64,000 bases of DNA from Halarcobacter bivalviorum (GCF_003346815.1 NZ_CP031217.1:248001-312000), one strand, 5' to 3'; counted from the stretch's first letter, positions 9,751-18,260 are shown. The notes: generated from the letters alone by a model not told the origin. A program made the numbers and translations.

Positions 9751-10704
9751 TTGAATAAAAACCTACAAAGTATACTAAATAAATATGGCTCTTTAAAAGA
9801 GCCATTTTTTTTTACAATATCTTATGATTTATCACAATTTTATATAAAACCCTTAGAAGAACTTCCTAGTGATATAAAATTTGAGATAAATGAAAAAATA
9901 TCTTCAAAACTTTCACACAAAGAAAGCTTAGTAAAAACTCCAATTTCTTTTGATAAATATAAGAAAAGTTTTGAAACTTTACAAAATCATATAAAAGAAG
10001 GTAATTCATATATTTTAAATCTAACTGCAAAAACAAGGATTGAAACAAAATTTAGTTTAGATGAGATATATGAAAAAGCAAATGCAAAATATAAATTAAA
10101 ATTTTTTGATAAATTTGTCTGTTTCTCTCCTGAAAAATTTGTAGAGATAAAAAAGAATAAGATAGCAACTTACCCTATGAAAGGGACAATTGATAGTAGT
10201 ATTGAAAATGCAAGTGCCAAGATTTTAGGAAATATAAAAGAGATGGCAGAACATACTATGGTTGTAGATTTACTTAGAAATGATTTAGGAATTGTGGCAA
10301 ATAAAATTAAAGTAGAGAAGTTTAGATATATTGATAAAATAAATGCAGGAGATAAAAAACTTCTACAAGTAAGCTCTAAAATCTCAGGTCAATTAGATGA
10401 AAATTGGCATGCTAAAATAGGGGATATTTTAACTGCACTTTTACCTGCTGGTTCTATAACTGGAACACCAAAGAAAAAAACTGTTGAAATACTAAAAGAG
10501 AATGAAAATTATGATAGAGGTTTTTATACTGGTATTTTTGGAGTTTATGATGGAAATTCTTTAAACTCTTGTGTGATGATAAGATTTATTGAAAAAGATG
10601 AAGAAGGAAACCTTTATTATAAAAGCGGTGGAGGAATTACTTGTGATTCAAATGTTGAAGATGAATATAAAGAACTTATTGACAAAGTCTACTTACCTTT
10701 TTAA
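9751..10704 (+). CDS. pabB: Aminodeoxychorismate synthase component I (chorismate-binding)
   Basis: Chorismate-utilising enzyme that makes 4-amino-4-deoxychorismate for folate synthesis. The 317-residue protein is the short form with little N-terminal domain. Chorismate-fold signatures: SYILNLTAKT (~88-97), TYPMKGTIDSS (~138-148), EMAEHTMVVDLLRNDLG (~161-177), and the C-terminal LLPAGSITGTPKKKTVEI (~231-248) and GFYTGIFGVYDG. The start is a TTG, 14 bases after the pyrB stop, with no clear ribosome binding site; I see no better in-frame start. Codons ~12-21 form an intrinsic terminator. A PabC-like lyase lies two genes downstream. Confidence 0.9.
   Translation: MNKNLQSILNKYGSLKEPFFFTISYDLSQFYIKPLEELPSDIKFEINEKISSKLSHKESLVKTPISFDKYKKSFETLQNHIKEGNSYILNLTAKTRIETKFSLDEIYEKANAKYKLKFFDKFVCFSPEKFVEIKKNKIATYPMKGTIDSSIENASAKILGNIKEMAEHTMVVDLLRNDLGIVANKIKVEKFRYIDKINAGDKKLLQVSSKISGQLDENWHAKIGDILTALLPAGSITGTPKKKTVEILKENENYDRGFYTGIFGVYDGNSLNSCVMIRFIEKDEEGNLYYKSGGGITCDSNVEDEYKELIDKVYLPF
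9785..9813 (+). terminator. Intrinsic terminator inside the 5' coding region of pabB
   Basis: ATGGCTCT pairs with AGAGCCAT across a five-base loop and is followed by nine T residues (9805-9813). It is a textbook intrinsic terminator placed after pyrB, but it also encodes pabB residues Tyr-Gly-Ser-Leu-Lys-Glu-Pro-Phe-Phe-Phe. Confidence 0.8.
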
Positions 10705-10801
10705 TTACAAAAAGATTACATAAAAACTTATTTTTTAACCTTGTAACCATAAAGTATTTTTATTATTTTAAAATCCTTGAAATTTTTTTAAGGAGAAGAT
10801 T

Positions 10802-11839
10802 ATGAGAAACACTATTTTTGTAATAGAGTACACAAAGGGTAGTGATAAAGGCTTTGATGGTTTTAGACCCGATACTAAACCAATTTTAAATGCAATTGAA
10901 GAGGTAACTGACTATAAAACAGAGATTGTTTTTTATAGACCAAATAGAAAATATGAACTACTTGACTATTTAAAAGAGAAAGCAGTAGCTGTTATAAGTA
11001 GAATCAATCCTGGTAACTTAAAAGAAGTTGATGAATATTTCCAATTTTTAAAGGCTTTAGGAAATTCAGGAGTTGAAGTACATACTCATCCAGATGTTAT
11101 GATTAATCTTGATTTTAAAGATATTTTAGCCAAACTAAAAGGAACTAGACTAGGGGATAAGGATACTTATTTTTATAATACCTTTACTGATTTTGCAAGA
11201 AAGTTTCCCTCTGATTTAGACAAGTATGGAATTAGAGTTTTAAAAACAAACTATGGTTCTACAGGGGAGGGTGTATATTTAGTATCTAAAAAAGATGATG
11301 GTTCAATTTTCTCTGTTGAGGCCGTAAACAATGAGAAATTTTATTATGATAACATCAATGAATTTTTAGAAAAATTTGAATCAAGATTTGAAGAAGAATC
11401 AGAATATGCTGCATATTTCAAAGGTAAAAATGGTTTTGTAGGGTGTAGATATTTAGAAAGAATTGCTGAAGGTGAAGTTAGAGTTTTACTTGTAAATGAT
11501 AAACCTATCTCTGTTGTACATAAAAAACCTCAAGAGGGTGAATTTTCTGCAACACTTTTTTCTGGAGCTCAATATAGATATGAATCACCAGATGAACCAA
11601 AATGGAAAGAAGTTATTAAACTTACTACAAAGGGTTTAAAAGATTTAAAACCTTTTTTAAAGGGTCAAAACTATCCACTTCTTTGGACTATGGATTATAT
11701 TATGGATTATAATGAGGATGGAACAGATAAATATGTTTTATCTGAAATCAATTGCTCTTGCGTTGGTATTACAACAGAACTTCACTATGCAAAGGAAGTT
11801 GCAAAAGTTTTTGAAACAAAAAAGAAAAAGAAAAAATAG
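10802..11839 (+). CDS. ATP-grasp-like protein of unknown function (Cj0069-like)
   Basis: A 345-residue cytosolic protein that I recognise as resembling the Campylobacter protein family called Cj0069; its function is not established. ATP-grasp features are visible: a lysine followed by a glycine-rich loop, LKTNYGSTGEGVYLV (~147-161), a strand with GEVRVLLVNDKPISVVHKKP (~226-245) typical of the ATP-grasp second domain, and acidic/Asn metal-ligand region LSEINCSCVG (~320-329). Such enzymes ligate a carboxylate to an amine or thiol using ATP. The C-terminus is a run of lysines. It sits between pabB and a PabC-like gene with a good AAGGAG ribosome binding site. Substrate unknown. Confidence 0.7.
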   Translation: MRNTIFVIEYTKGSDKGFDGFRPDTKPILNAIEEVTDYKTEIVFYRPNRKYELLDYLKEKAVAVISRINPGNLKEVDEYFQFLKALGNSGVEVHTHPDVMINLDFKDILAKLKGTRLGDKDTYFYNTFTDFARKFPSDLDKYGIRVLKTNYGSTGEGVYLVSKKDDGSIFSVEAVNNEKFYYDNINEFLEKFESRFEEESEYAAYFKGKNGFVGCRYLERIAEGEVRVLLVNDKPISVVHKKPQEGEFSATLFSGAQYRYESPDEPKWKEVIKLTTKGLKDLKPFLKGQNYPLLWTMDYIMDYNEDGTDKYVLSEINCSCVGITTELHYAKEVAKVFETKKKKKK

Positions 11840-11853
11840 GCAACTTAAGAGAA

Positions 11854-11886
11854 AACTCTTTATAATTTGAAAAAAATTATAAAGAG
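11854..11886 (+). promoter_or_regulatory. 14-bp hairpin covering the ribosome binding site of the PabC-like gene
   Basis: ACTCTTTATAATTT (11854-11867) pairs perfectly with AAATTATAAAGAGT (11873-11886) across loop GAAAA. The 3' arm holds AAGAG, the only plausible Shine-Dalgarno sequence for the TTG start at 11892. The stem could end transcription weakly, mask translation, or both. Confidence 0.6.
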
Positions 11887-11891
11887 TAGCT

Positions 11892-12467
11892 TTGAATAAA
11901 AATATATTTTTTGAAACAATTAAATGTGATGACTATGAAGTTTTTAATTTAACTTTCCATGAAGACAGAGTTGCTAAAACAATAGCAAAAAACTTAAACT
12001 TACAAGACTATATTTATCCTCCTTCAAATGAACTTTCAAGATGTAAAGTTGTTTATGATGAAAGTTCAATTTTAAGTGTAGATTTTTTCCCTTATAAAAA
12101 AAGAGAGATTAATACTTTTAGGATAATCGAAGTAGCTGAGTTAGAGTATTCAAAAAAATATTTTGATAGAACAGAATTAGAGTTATTATTTAATAAAAGA
12201 GAGTCTTGTGATGAAATTATTATTATAAAAAATGGTTTAGTTACAGATACCTCAATTGCAAATATCGCTATTTTTGATGGAGATAATTGGATTACACCTA
12301 AAAAACCACTTTTAGCAGGAACTACAAGAGCGAGATTACTTAAAAATGCAGAATTAATTGAGAAAGATATTACCCTTGAAATGCTTTTAAATTCTAAAAA
12401 ACTAGCATTAATGAACGCAATGATTGATTTTGATGAAATTCAAAACTATAGTTTTTCCTATAAATAA
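11892..12467 (+). CDS. Class IV aminotransferase-fold protein, PabC-like (aminodeoxychorismate lyase)
   Basis: A 191-residue, short member of the PLP class IV fold, the family of PabC and branched-chain aminotransferases. The diagnostic C-terminal half is present: IIIKNGLVTDTSIANIAIFDG (~112-131 region) followed by TPKKPLLAGTTRARLL (~138-153), the cofactor phosphate-binding part. With pabB two genes upstream, the likely role is release of pyruvate from aminodeoxychorismate to give 4-aminobenzoate. The start is TTG at 11892, with AAGAG upstream buried in a hairpin. The usual catalytic lysine lies within the KK/YSKKYF region (~87-94), which I could not place with certainty. Confidence 0.75.
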   Translation: MNKNIFFETIKCDDYEVFNLTFHEDRVAKTIAKNLNLQDYIYPPSNELSRCKVVYDESSILSVDFFPYKKREINTFRIIEVAELEYSKKYFDRTELELLFNKRESCDEIIIIKNGLVTDTSIANIAIFDGDNWITPKKPLLAGTTRARLLKNAELIEKDITLEMLLNSKKLALMNAMIDFDEIQNYSFSYK

Positions 12468-12521
12468 TCTTTATAAAAAATTTACAATTTTATAATAAGT
12501 ATAATCATCTATTACATAGGA

Positions 12522-12527
12522 TATAAT
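12522..12527 (+). promoter_or_regulatory. -10 box upstream of the SspB-like gene
   Basis: TATAAT 30 bases upstream of the ATG at 12557; two further TATAAT-like hexamers occur upstream in the same AT-rich spacer. Confidence 0.5.
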
Positions 12528-12556
12528 ACAAAACTAATTTAATGCAGGACTAGAAA

Positions 12557-12994
12557 ATGATTAATAACATATTAGAAGATATTGAATATAAAGAATTAGT
12601 AAGTACTCAAGTAAAAGATACAATGAATTATTTAGTAAATAAAGGACAGGAGTTTGCAGTAACTGCAAATATTGATGCAGTTGAGTTTAATCCTGAACTT
12701 CCAAGTGCAACAAAAGAACAGTTAGCAAAATTTTCTTTATTTGTTTTAAAAAACTACACATATAGTACTATAAAAATTAGTGAAACTCATATAAGTTTTG
12801 AAGCTGGTTTTGGAAGTGAAAATTTTGGCTCTACAGTAAAAATTCCATTTTATGCAATCTTTCAAATAGTAGTTGATGAATCAATACTTTTTATTAATTC
12901 AGTTGCAACTATTGATAAATATAATGAAAATATAACAAAAGAGAAATCATTAAACGTATTTAAAAATAATCCTAATAACAGAAGATTCAAATAA
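12557..12994 (+). CDS. Small protein with SspB-like fold signature (possible ClpXP adaptor)
   Basis: A 145-residue soluble protein that I do not recognise by name. Its pattern fits the SspB family (stringent starvation protein B; delivers ssrA-tagged peptides to ClpXP): an N-terminal helix with ...MNYLVNKGQEFAVTANID, then KISETHISFEAGFGSENFGS (~76-95), and the signature strand VKIPFYAIFQIVVDES (~97-112), parallel to the SspB strand 'F.ARFGG...VPlxAIlxI'. The C-terminal tail (~120-145) is polar and charged, as in SspB tails that bind ClpX. The similarity is by eye only. It is immediately followed, one base after its stop, by azlC. Confidence 0.55.
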   Translation: MINNILEDIEYKELVSTQVKDTMNYLVNKGQEFAVTANIDAVEFNPELPSATKEQLAKFSLFVLKNYTYSTIKISETHISFEAGFGSENFGSTVKIPFYAIFQIVVDESILFINSVATIDKYNENITKEKSLNVFKNNPNNRRFK

Positions 12995-12995
12995 T

Positions 12996-13682
12996 TTGAA
13001 ATTAGAAAGAGAAATAAAGACTGCATTTAAAATTTCTATCCCTGTTATGATGGGATACTCTGTTTTAGGTTTTGCCTTTGGATTATTATTAGTATCTTTT
13101 GAATATCCTTGGTATTTAGCTCCTTTAATGAGTCTTTTTATTTATGCAGGGGCTTTACAATTTGTTGCAATTAATTTTTTTAATGCTAAAGCAGGTTTTG
13201 TAGATATTGCAATCGCTTCTTGGTTTGTAAATTTAAGACAATCTTTTTATGGTTTATCTTTATTAAAAAGATTTAAAAAAACAGGAAAGTTAAAACCCTA
13301 TTTAATCTTTGGCTTAACAGATGAAACTTATGCACTTCTTACCACAATAAAAGATGATGAACAACTAAAAAAAAAGTGGTACTACTTTTTTTTAACAGCT
13401 TTTAACCAATTCTATTGGTTTACAGGAGCAACTTTAGGAGCAATAGTTGGTTCAAATGTTGAATTCAATACAGCAGGTTTAGAATTTTCTTTAACAGCAC
13501 TATTTGTTGTATTATGTATAGAACAGTATAAAAACTTGAAAAATCCAATTCCTTTTGCTATTGGAACTATTTCTTCTATTATAGCCTTAGCTTTTGTTCC
13601 AAGTGATAAAATGCTTATAGTTACTATTTCATTGGCTTTAGTTTTACTTTTCTTTTTTAGGCAGAGGTTAAATGATGAGTAG
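12996..13682 (+). CDS. azlC: AzlC family branched-chain amino acid exporter, large subunit
   Basis: Integral inner-membrane protein of 228 residues with about six or seven hydrophobic segments, homologous to AzlC/YgaZ, which with the small partner AzlD/YgaH exports branched-chain amino acids. Family features are the GYSVLGFAFGLLL start region, the MSLFIYAGALQFVAINFF segment (~45-62) and WFVNLRQSFYGLSLLKRF (~82-99). It starts with TTG, one base after the preceding stop, and overlaps azlD by 11 bases, so the pair is translationally coupled. Confidence 0.9.
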   Translation: MKLEREIKTAFKISIPVMMGYSVLGFAFGLLLVSFEYPWYLAPLMSLFIYAGALQFVAINFFNAKAGFVDIAIASWFVNLRQSFYGLSLLKRFKKTGKLKPYLIFGLTDETYALLTTIKDDEQLKKKWYYFFLTAFNQFYWFTGATLGAIVGSNVEFNTAGLEFSLTALFVVLCIEQYKNLKNPIPFAIGTISSIIALAFVPSDKMLIVTISLALVLLFFFRQRLNDE

Positions 13683-13995
13683 TATGGAACTTTATATTGC
13701 TATTGCAATTATGGCATTGGTAAACTTTTTAACAAGAGTTTTTCCTTTTATCTTTTTTGCAAAAAGAGATTTACCACAATCATTAAATTTTATAGAGAAG
13801 TTTTTCCCTGCAACCATAATGACAATCTTGGTATTTTATACACTAAAAGATATAAATTTTTCTTTATACCCTTATGGTATAAAAGAGTTAGCAGGAATAT
13901 TTTTTACAGCAGTTTTACACCTAGTTCTTAAGAATTATTTGATTTCAATTTTCTTAGGAACTATATTTTATATGGCTTTAGTACAATATCTTTAA
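13672..13995 (+). CDS. azlD: AzlD family branched-chain amino acid exporter, small subunit
   Basis: A 107-residue, almost wholly hydrophobic protein with about four membrane segments. The family pattern is MALVNFLTRVFPFIFF (~16-31) and FFPATIMTILVFYTLKD. It is the obligatory small partner of AzlC. The start at 13672 has AGAGG seven bases upstream within azlC; further in-frame ATGs follow at 13675 and 13684. It converges with the hemerythrin-GGDEF gene, ten bases apart. Confidence 0.9.
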   Translation: MMSSMELYIAIAIMALVNFLTRVFPFIFFAKRDLPQSLNFIEKFFPATIMTILVFYTLKDINFSLYPYGIKELAGIFFTAVLHLVLKNYLISIFLGTIFYMALVQYL

Positions 13996-14005
13996 GTACT
14001 AAAGC

Positions 14006-15130
14006 TTATATTGTTATAATTTTATTTCTTCCTGTTCTTTTGGCTTTATAAAGTCTTTCATCCGCTAATCTCATAATTGAATCAATACTATTTTCTTTTG
14101 TTGGAATGATACTAATTAACCCTCCTGAAATTGTCACAAAATCAGAGATATGGCTTCCTTTATTAGGTATTTTTAGTTCTTTTATTAAAGTTTGAATCTT
14201 TAAAATTAATGCTAAGACTTCCTTTTCATTTTTATTAGAAAATAAAATAGTAAACTCTTCTCCACCCACTCTATAAATAGTGATTTCATGTTCTATACAT
14301 AAGTTTTTTAAAGTTTTAGATACTTTCTTTAATGCTTCATCTCCTTTAGCATGTCCATAAGTATCATTTAACTTTTTAAAATAATCTATATCAAATATTA
14401 ATACAGTAAGTAGTTTTTGATTTTTTATAGACTCTTTTAGTTCTAAATTAAATTGTTCATCAAAATATCTTCTATTATATATTTTTGTTAGCTGATCAGT
14501 CCTTGACAACTCTTCAAGTTTTTTATTAATCTTTTTTAGTTCTCTCTCTGCTCTTAATCTAGCTTTTCTTTCTCTAATTAAATTTATAGTTTTAATAGAT
14601 AGTTTATCATACATTGAAAGTATAGTCTCTATAAGATTCTTCATCGAACCACTCATCATACTTTCTGTTTCATAAATAGCTTCTTTTATATTTTTACCAT
14701 CTTCTAAAGACTTTATGATAAGTGCAAATCTTTTATCTTCATCAACTATATGAAAAGCCAGCCATCTAATTAAAAATAGTAAAATCTCTTCAATAACTTC
14801 ATTATAACTTTTATCTTGATTTTTTTCTTTTAGTTCTAAAACTTTAGGTAAAAAAGATTCATGACTTTTGTAATGTTCTTCAAGAAGCTCTTTATTTACA
14901 ATATACTCTTTCCAGATTTTTTCTTCACTTTTAAAGTGATATTCTGCATATTTTGCAAGTTCATTAAAAGTCTCTTCAATCTCAATATTTCTTTCTTGAG
15001 TAAGACTATTTGCAAGTTTATTAAGAAGATTTATTAATACTCTATGCTCTTTATCAATTTGTTCAATCCCAATTTCAAGGTTCTCATTCCATGGAAATAT
15101 CTCGAAATTCTCAGTAATTTTTTTAGTCAA
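14006..15130 (-). CDS. Bacteriohemerythrin-diguanylate cyclase fusion
   Basis: A 374-residue soluble signalling protein. Residues ~12-140 form a bacteriohemerythrin: the di-iron ligand pattern is complete (DKEHRVL, YHFKSEEK, EEHYKSHESF, FHIVDEDKRF). A linker with a short coiled coil (~165-215, RERKARLRAERELKKINKKLEEL) leads to a GGDEF domain (~216-374) with active site RVGGEEF, LIFDIDYFKKLNDTYGH and ADERLYKAKRTGRN. The RxxD inhibitory site expected five residues before GGEEF is absent. By the family, O2 or redox state at the iron centre would set cyclic-di-GMP synthesis. It is transcribed alone downstream of fabH. Confidence 0.93.
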   Translation of the reverse strand: MTKKITENFEIFPWNENLEIGIEQIDKEHRVLINLLNKLANSLTQERNIEIEETFNELAKYAEYHFKSEEKIWKEYIVNKELLEEHYKSHESFLPKVLELKEKNQDKSYNEVIEEILLFLIRWLAFHIVDEDKRFALIIKSLEDGKNIKEAIYETESMMSGSMKNLIETILSMYDKLSIKTINLIRERKARLRAERELKKINKKLEELSRTDQLTKIYNRRYFDEQFNLELKESIKNQKLLTVLIFDIDYFKKLNDTYGHAKGDEALKKVSKTLKNLCIEHEITIYRVGGEEFTILFSNKNEKEVLALILKIQTLIKELKIPNKGSHISDFVTISGGLISIIPTKENSIDSIMRLADERLYKAKRTGRNKIITI

Positions 15131-15236
15131 ACTTATCCCTAGTTAAGTGTAATATCTTTATATTACTATTGTAACAAATGTGACCGAAATGTATTCTTTA
15201 TTGTAGAAATAAATATATATATTATGTAAGTTTTAA

Positions 15237-15254
15237 GATGAGCAAAAGCTCATC
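15237..15254 (-). terminator. Terminator after fabH
   Basis: Perfect 7-bp stem GATGAGC-AAAA-GCTCATC just after the fabH stop, with a short T-containing tail (TTAAAAC) on the reverse strand; moderate as an intrinsic terminator. Confidence 0.55.
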
Positions 15255-15262
15255 AGTAAAAT

Positions 15263-16261
15263 TTATTGTTTTGGTGAGAAAGGGAAAAGTGCAGATCCCC
15301 AAGTAAGTCCAGCTCCAAAAGCATCAAATAGGATTTTATCTCCTGCTTTGATTTTTCCTTGTTCATAAGCATAATTCATTGCCATAGGAATTGAAGCTGC
15401 TGAAGTATTACCATATTTATCTACAGTAACTACTGTTTGTTCTTCATTTAAGCCTAAAGCATCACCTACAGCTTTAATAATTCTGTAGTTTGCTTGATGA
15501 GGGATAAAGTGTGTGATATCTTCATTTGTTAAGCCATGTTTTTCCATCATAACTTTTACATCAGAAGTTAATGTTTTAACTGCAAGTTTGAAAGTTTCAT
15601 TTCCTTTCATTCTAATACAAGCCATCTTATTATCTAAAACTTCTTGTGAGCAAGGGTGTTTACTTCCTCCCCCAGCAGTTTTAATTAAGTCATCATAGTT
15701 TCCATCACTTGAGCAGTTCACATCAACTATAGCTTCTTCTTTTTTATCTGTTGCAGAAATAATTGCTGCACCAGCTCCATCTCCAAAAATAAAACAAGTA
15801 GTTCTATCTGTATAATCTAAAATTGAAGTATACTTTTCTGCACCAATAATTAGTACATTCTTTTTCATACCAGATTCAATGTATGCTTTTGCTAAAGATA
15901 CTGCGTATACAAATCCTGTACATGCGGCACTAATATCCATAGCTTGAACTGGTGGTAAATCAAGTTTTGATGCAATTAAACAAGCTGTTGAAGGCATACA
16001 AAGATAATCAGGAGTTACTGTTGCACAAATAACTAAATCAATATCTTCTTTTGCAATATTAGCTCTATCAATAGCAACTTGTGCTGCTCTTGCACCTAAG
16101 TCAGATGAGGCTTCATTCTCTTCTGATACTCTTCTTTCTTTAATACCTGTTCTTTTTGTAATCCATTCATCTGTTGTATCAATGATTTTTTCAAAATCAA
16201 AATTAGTCATAATTTTAGGAGGGATATAAGCTCCAATTGATCTAAACGCTGCATAAGCCAT
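15263..16261 (-). CDS. fabH: 3-oxoacyl-[acyl-carrier-protein] synthase III
   Basis: Initiates type II fatty acid synthesis by condensing acetyl-CoA with malonyl-ACP. The 332-residue protein has the KASIII catalytic triad: Cys in MDISAACTGFVYA (~112), His in HFIPHQANYRII (~253) and Asn in DKYGNTSAASIP (~283). N-terminal AYAAFRSIGAYIPPKIMTN and TDEWITKRTGIKERR are typical. It follows plsX by 28 bases in the conserved ferredoxin-ndk-yceD-rpmF-plsX-fabH order. Confidence 0.97.
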   Translation of the reverse strand: MAYAAFRSIGAYIPPKIMTNFDFEKIIDTTDEWITKRTGIKERRVSEENEASSDLGARAAQVAIDRANIAKEDIDLVICATVTPDYLCMPSTACLIASKLDLPPVQAMDISAACTGFVYAVSLAKAYIESGMKKNVLIIGAEKYTSILDYTDRTTCFIFGDGAGAAIISATDKKEEAIVDVNCSSDGNYDDLIKTAGGGSKHPCSQEVLDNKMACIRMKGNETFKLAVKTLTSDVKVMMEKHGLTNEDITHFIPHQANYRIIKAVGDALGLNEEQTVVTVDKYGNTSAASIPMAMNYAYEQGKIKAGDKILFDAFGAGLTWGSALFPFSPKQ

Positions 16262-16289
16262 AAAAAAATTCCTTAAATAAAAAAGAGGA

Positions 16290-17282
16290 TTAAGAGCTAA
16301 ATCTCTTTAATCTCTCTTCAATATCGTTGTTTAAGTTAGAACTTGCACTATTGATAGCTTGAAAAATAGCATTTTGTATAGCTTTAGGGTTTGATTTTCC
16401 ATGTGCAATAATTACAGGAGCTTTTACACCTAATAATGGTGCACCACCATATTCTGCATAGTCTACTCTAACTTTTAAGTTTTTGAACACCTTTCTCATT
16501 AATACTGCACCAGCAATTGAGATAAGTGATCTTTTAAGATTCTTTTTAATAATTTTACCAATAGTATCTGCAACACCTTCTGCAGTTTTTAATAAAATAT
16601 TACCAATAAATCCATCACAAACAACTACATCAACTGAGCCTTTAAATACATCACTACCTTCAACATTTCCTGCAAAGTTAGGAATTTTTGAAATTAGTTT
16701 AAAAGCCTCTTTAGTAACTTCGTTACCTTTACTCTCTTCTTCTCCATTACTTAATAAACCAACTAATGGTTCATCAATTTGTAGAACATCTCTTGCATAA
16801 ACTTGACCCATAACTGCAAATTCAAAAAGATTTTTTGCATCACAGTCAACATTAGCTCCAACATCTAATACTAATGTATTTTGATTTTCACTTGTAGGCA
16901 TTAATGTTGCAATAGCAGGTCTAGTTACACCTTTAATTCTTCCAATTCTTAGTGTCGCTAAAGACATTGAAGCACCAGAGTGACCAGCAGAAACTACTGC
17001 ATCAGCTTCTCCAGTTTTTACTAGATCAATAGCTTTATAAATTGTAGATTCTTTTCTCTTTAATGCATCAGTAGCAGAGTCACTCATACTAATTACATCA
17101 TCAGTATGTATAATTTCTACTCTATTTAATAAATATGAAGGGATTAAGTTTTCAAGTTGAGTTTTATCACCTACTGCTATAGCAGTAAAGTTGTTGTTTA
17201 GTTTTAGAGCGGCAATCAAACCGTCTATTATAGGTTGAGGACCAAAGTCCCCACCCATAGCATCAATAGCAATTTTTAGCAT
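16290..17282 (-). CDS. plsX: Phosphate acyltransferase
   Basis: PlsX makes acyl phosphate from acyl-ACP for phospholipid synthesis; it is a peripheral membrane protein. The 330-residue sequence starts with the signature [15 protein letters not shown] and contains [27 protein letters not shown] in the middle, and [18 protein letters not shown] late. Its ATG overlaps the rpmF stop (TAATG), indicating translational coupling. Linkage with rpmF and fabH is widespread in bacteria. Confidence 0.97.
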   Translation of the reverse strand: MLKIAIDAMGGDFGPQPIIDGLIAALKLNNNFTAIAVGDKTQLENLIPSYLLNRVEIIHTDDVISMSDSATDALKRKESTIYKAIDLVKTGEADAVVSAGHSGASMSLATLRIGRIKGVTRPAIATLMPTSENQNTLVLDVGANVDCDAKNLFEFAVMGQVYARDVLQIDEPLVGLLSNGEEESKGNEVTKEAFKLISKIPNFAGNVEGSDVFKGSVDVVVCDGFIGNILLKTAEGVADTIGKIIKKNLKRSLISIAGAVLMRKVFKNLKVRVDYAEYGGAPLLGVKAPVIIAHGKSNPKAIQNAIFQAINSASSNLNNDIEERLKRFSS

Positions 17283-17434
17283 TAGTTTTTATATTCACCA
17301 GTATTTGGGTTAACCATATGAGGCATTTTCCAAGTTCCGTCACTATCTTTTACTGGTCTTTTTAAAGTAATTTTATAGTGAGTTCTTCTCTTAGCTGCTC
17401 TAGTATGAGATACTCTTCTCTTAGGTACTGCCAT
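17282..17434 (-). CDS. rpmF: 50S ribosomal protein L32
   Basis: A 50-residue ribosomal protein, read from [20 protein letters not shown] to GEYKN. The start motif MAVPKRR and the basic composition are diagnostic for L32. The zinc-binding cysteines present in some L32 proteins are lacking (the C-minus form). It begins 14 bases after the yceD stop, with GGAG upstream, and its TAA overlaps the plsX start. Confidence 0.97.
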   Translation of the reverse strand: MAVPKRRVSHTRAAKRRTHYKITLKRPVKDSDGTWKMPHMVNPNTGEYKN

Positions 17435-17448
17435 GTTTTTCTCCTTAT

Positions 17449-17829
17449 TTAATATTCTTTATCAACTAAATCACTCTCTGTACAATTATTACAGATGTGA
17501 TAGTCACTATATATAGATGATATTTCACTTTGAATAATTTCATCAAAATCAATAATATTATCATCTACTTCTATAACTAAGTCTTCTGACTCAGAGGAAT
17601 CGTTTTTGAAAATACCATCACTTATCAAGAAATTAAACTCTTCCTCTAAAGTAACAGTATCATCTTCACCGCATCTTGCACATTGAACTGTAGTTTTTCC
17701 ACTAATAGTGCTGTCTACTTTGACTAAAGATGGCGATATTTTACAAAAAGTACCTTCAATTTTAACTGAATTGTGTTCAGCACTAAAAATTTTAGGGCTT
17801 TGTGGTACTTTTCTAAATTCTATTTTCAT
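17449..17829 (-). CDS. yceD: YceD/DUF177 family protein
   Basis: A 126-residue protein of the DUF177 (YceD) family, found next to rpmF in most bacteria and linked to large-subunit rRNA accumulation. Features: [19 protein letters not shown] (~50-68, two cysteines), an acidic middle ([15 protein letters not shown]), the helix [15 protein letters not shown], and C-terminal HICNNC. The four cysteines in two pairs could bind a metal. Operon position between ndk and rpmF supports the call. Confidence 0.88.
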   Translation of the reverse strand: MKIEFRKVPQSPKIFSAEHNSVKIEGTFCKISPSLVKVDSTISGKTTVQCARCGEDDTVTLEEEFNFLISDGIFKNDSSESEDLVIEVDDNIIDFDEIIQSEISSIYSDYHICNNCTESDLVDKEY

Positions 17830-17846
17830 TGAAAATTTTAACTATA

Positions 17847-18260
17847 TTAACAAATTTCTCTATCTGAGAAGAAAAATTTAATTTCGATTGCTGCATTTTC
17901 TAATGAATCTGAACCGTGAACTGCATTTGCATCAATTGAGTCAGCAAAATCAGCTCTGATTGTTCCAGCAGCTGCTTCTTTAGGGTTTGTAGCACCCATT
18001 AAGTCTCTATTTTTAGCCATTGCATTTTCACCTTCTAAAACAGAAACTACAACTGGTCCAGAAATCATGAATTCAACTAATTCACCAAAGAAAGGTCTTT
18101 CTGCGTGAACTGCGTAGAATGCTTCTGCATCAGCTTTTGATAACTGTACTTTTTTAGTTGCAGCAATTCTTAATCCGTTTGATTCAAATCTGTCTAAGAT
18201 TTTACCAACAACGTTTTTTGCTACTGCATCAGGTTTAATGATTGATAACGTTTGTTCCAT
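17847..18260 (-). CDS. ndk: Nucleoside diphosphate kinase
   Basis: Transfers phosphate between nucleoside tri- and diphosphates through a phosphohistidine. I choose the ATG at 18260 ([13 protein letters not shown]), giving 137 residues, the family length, because AGGA lies eight bases upstream; an in-frame ATG at 18275 would add MRKIP. The catalytic histidine is in [12 protein letters not shown] (~115), and the nucleotide-binding stretch [15 protein letters not shown] and [18 protein letters not shown] are intact. Located between the ferredoxin gene and yceD. Confidence 0.97.
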   Translation of the reverse strand: MEQTLSIIKPDAVAKNVVGKILDRFESNGLRIAATKKVQLSKADAEAFYAVHAERPFFGELVEFMISGPVVVSVLEGENAMAKNRDLMGATNPKEAAAGTIRADFADSIDANAVHGSDSLENAAIEIKFFFSDREIC

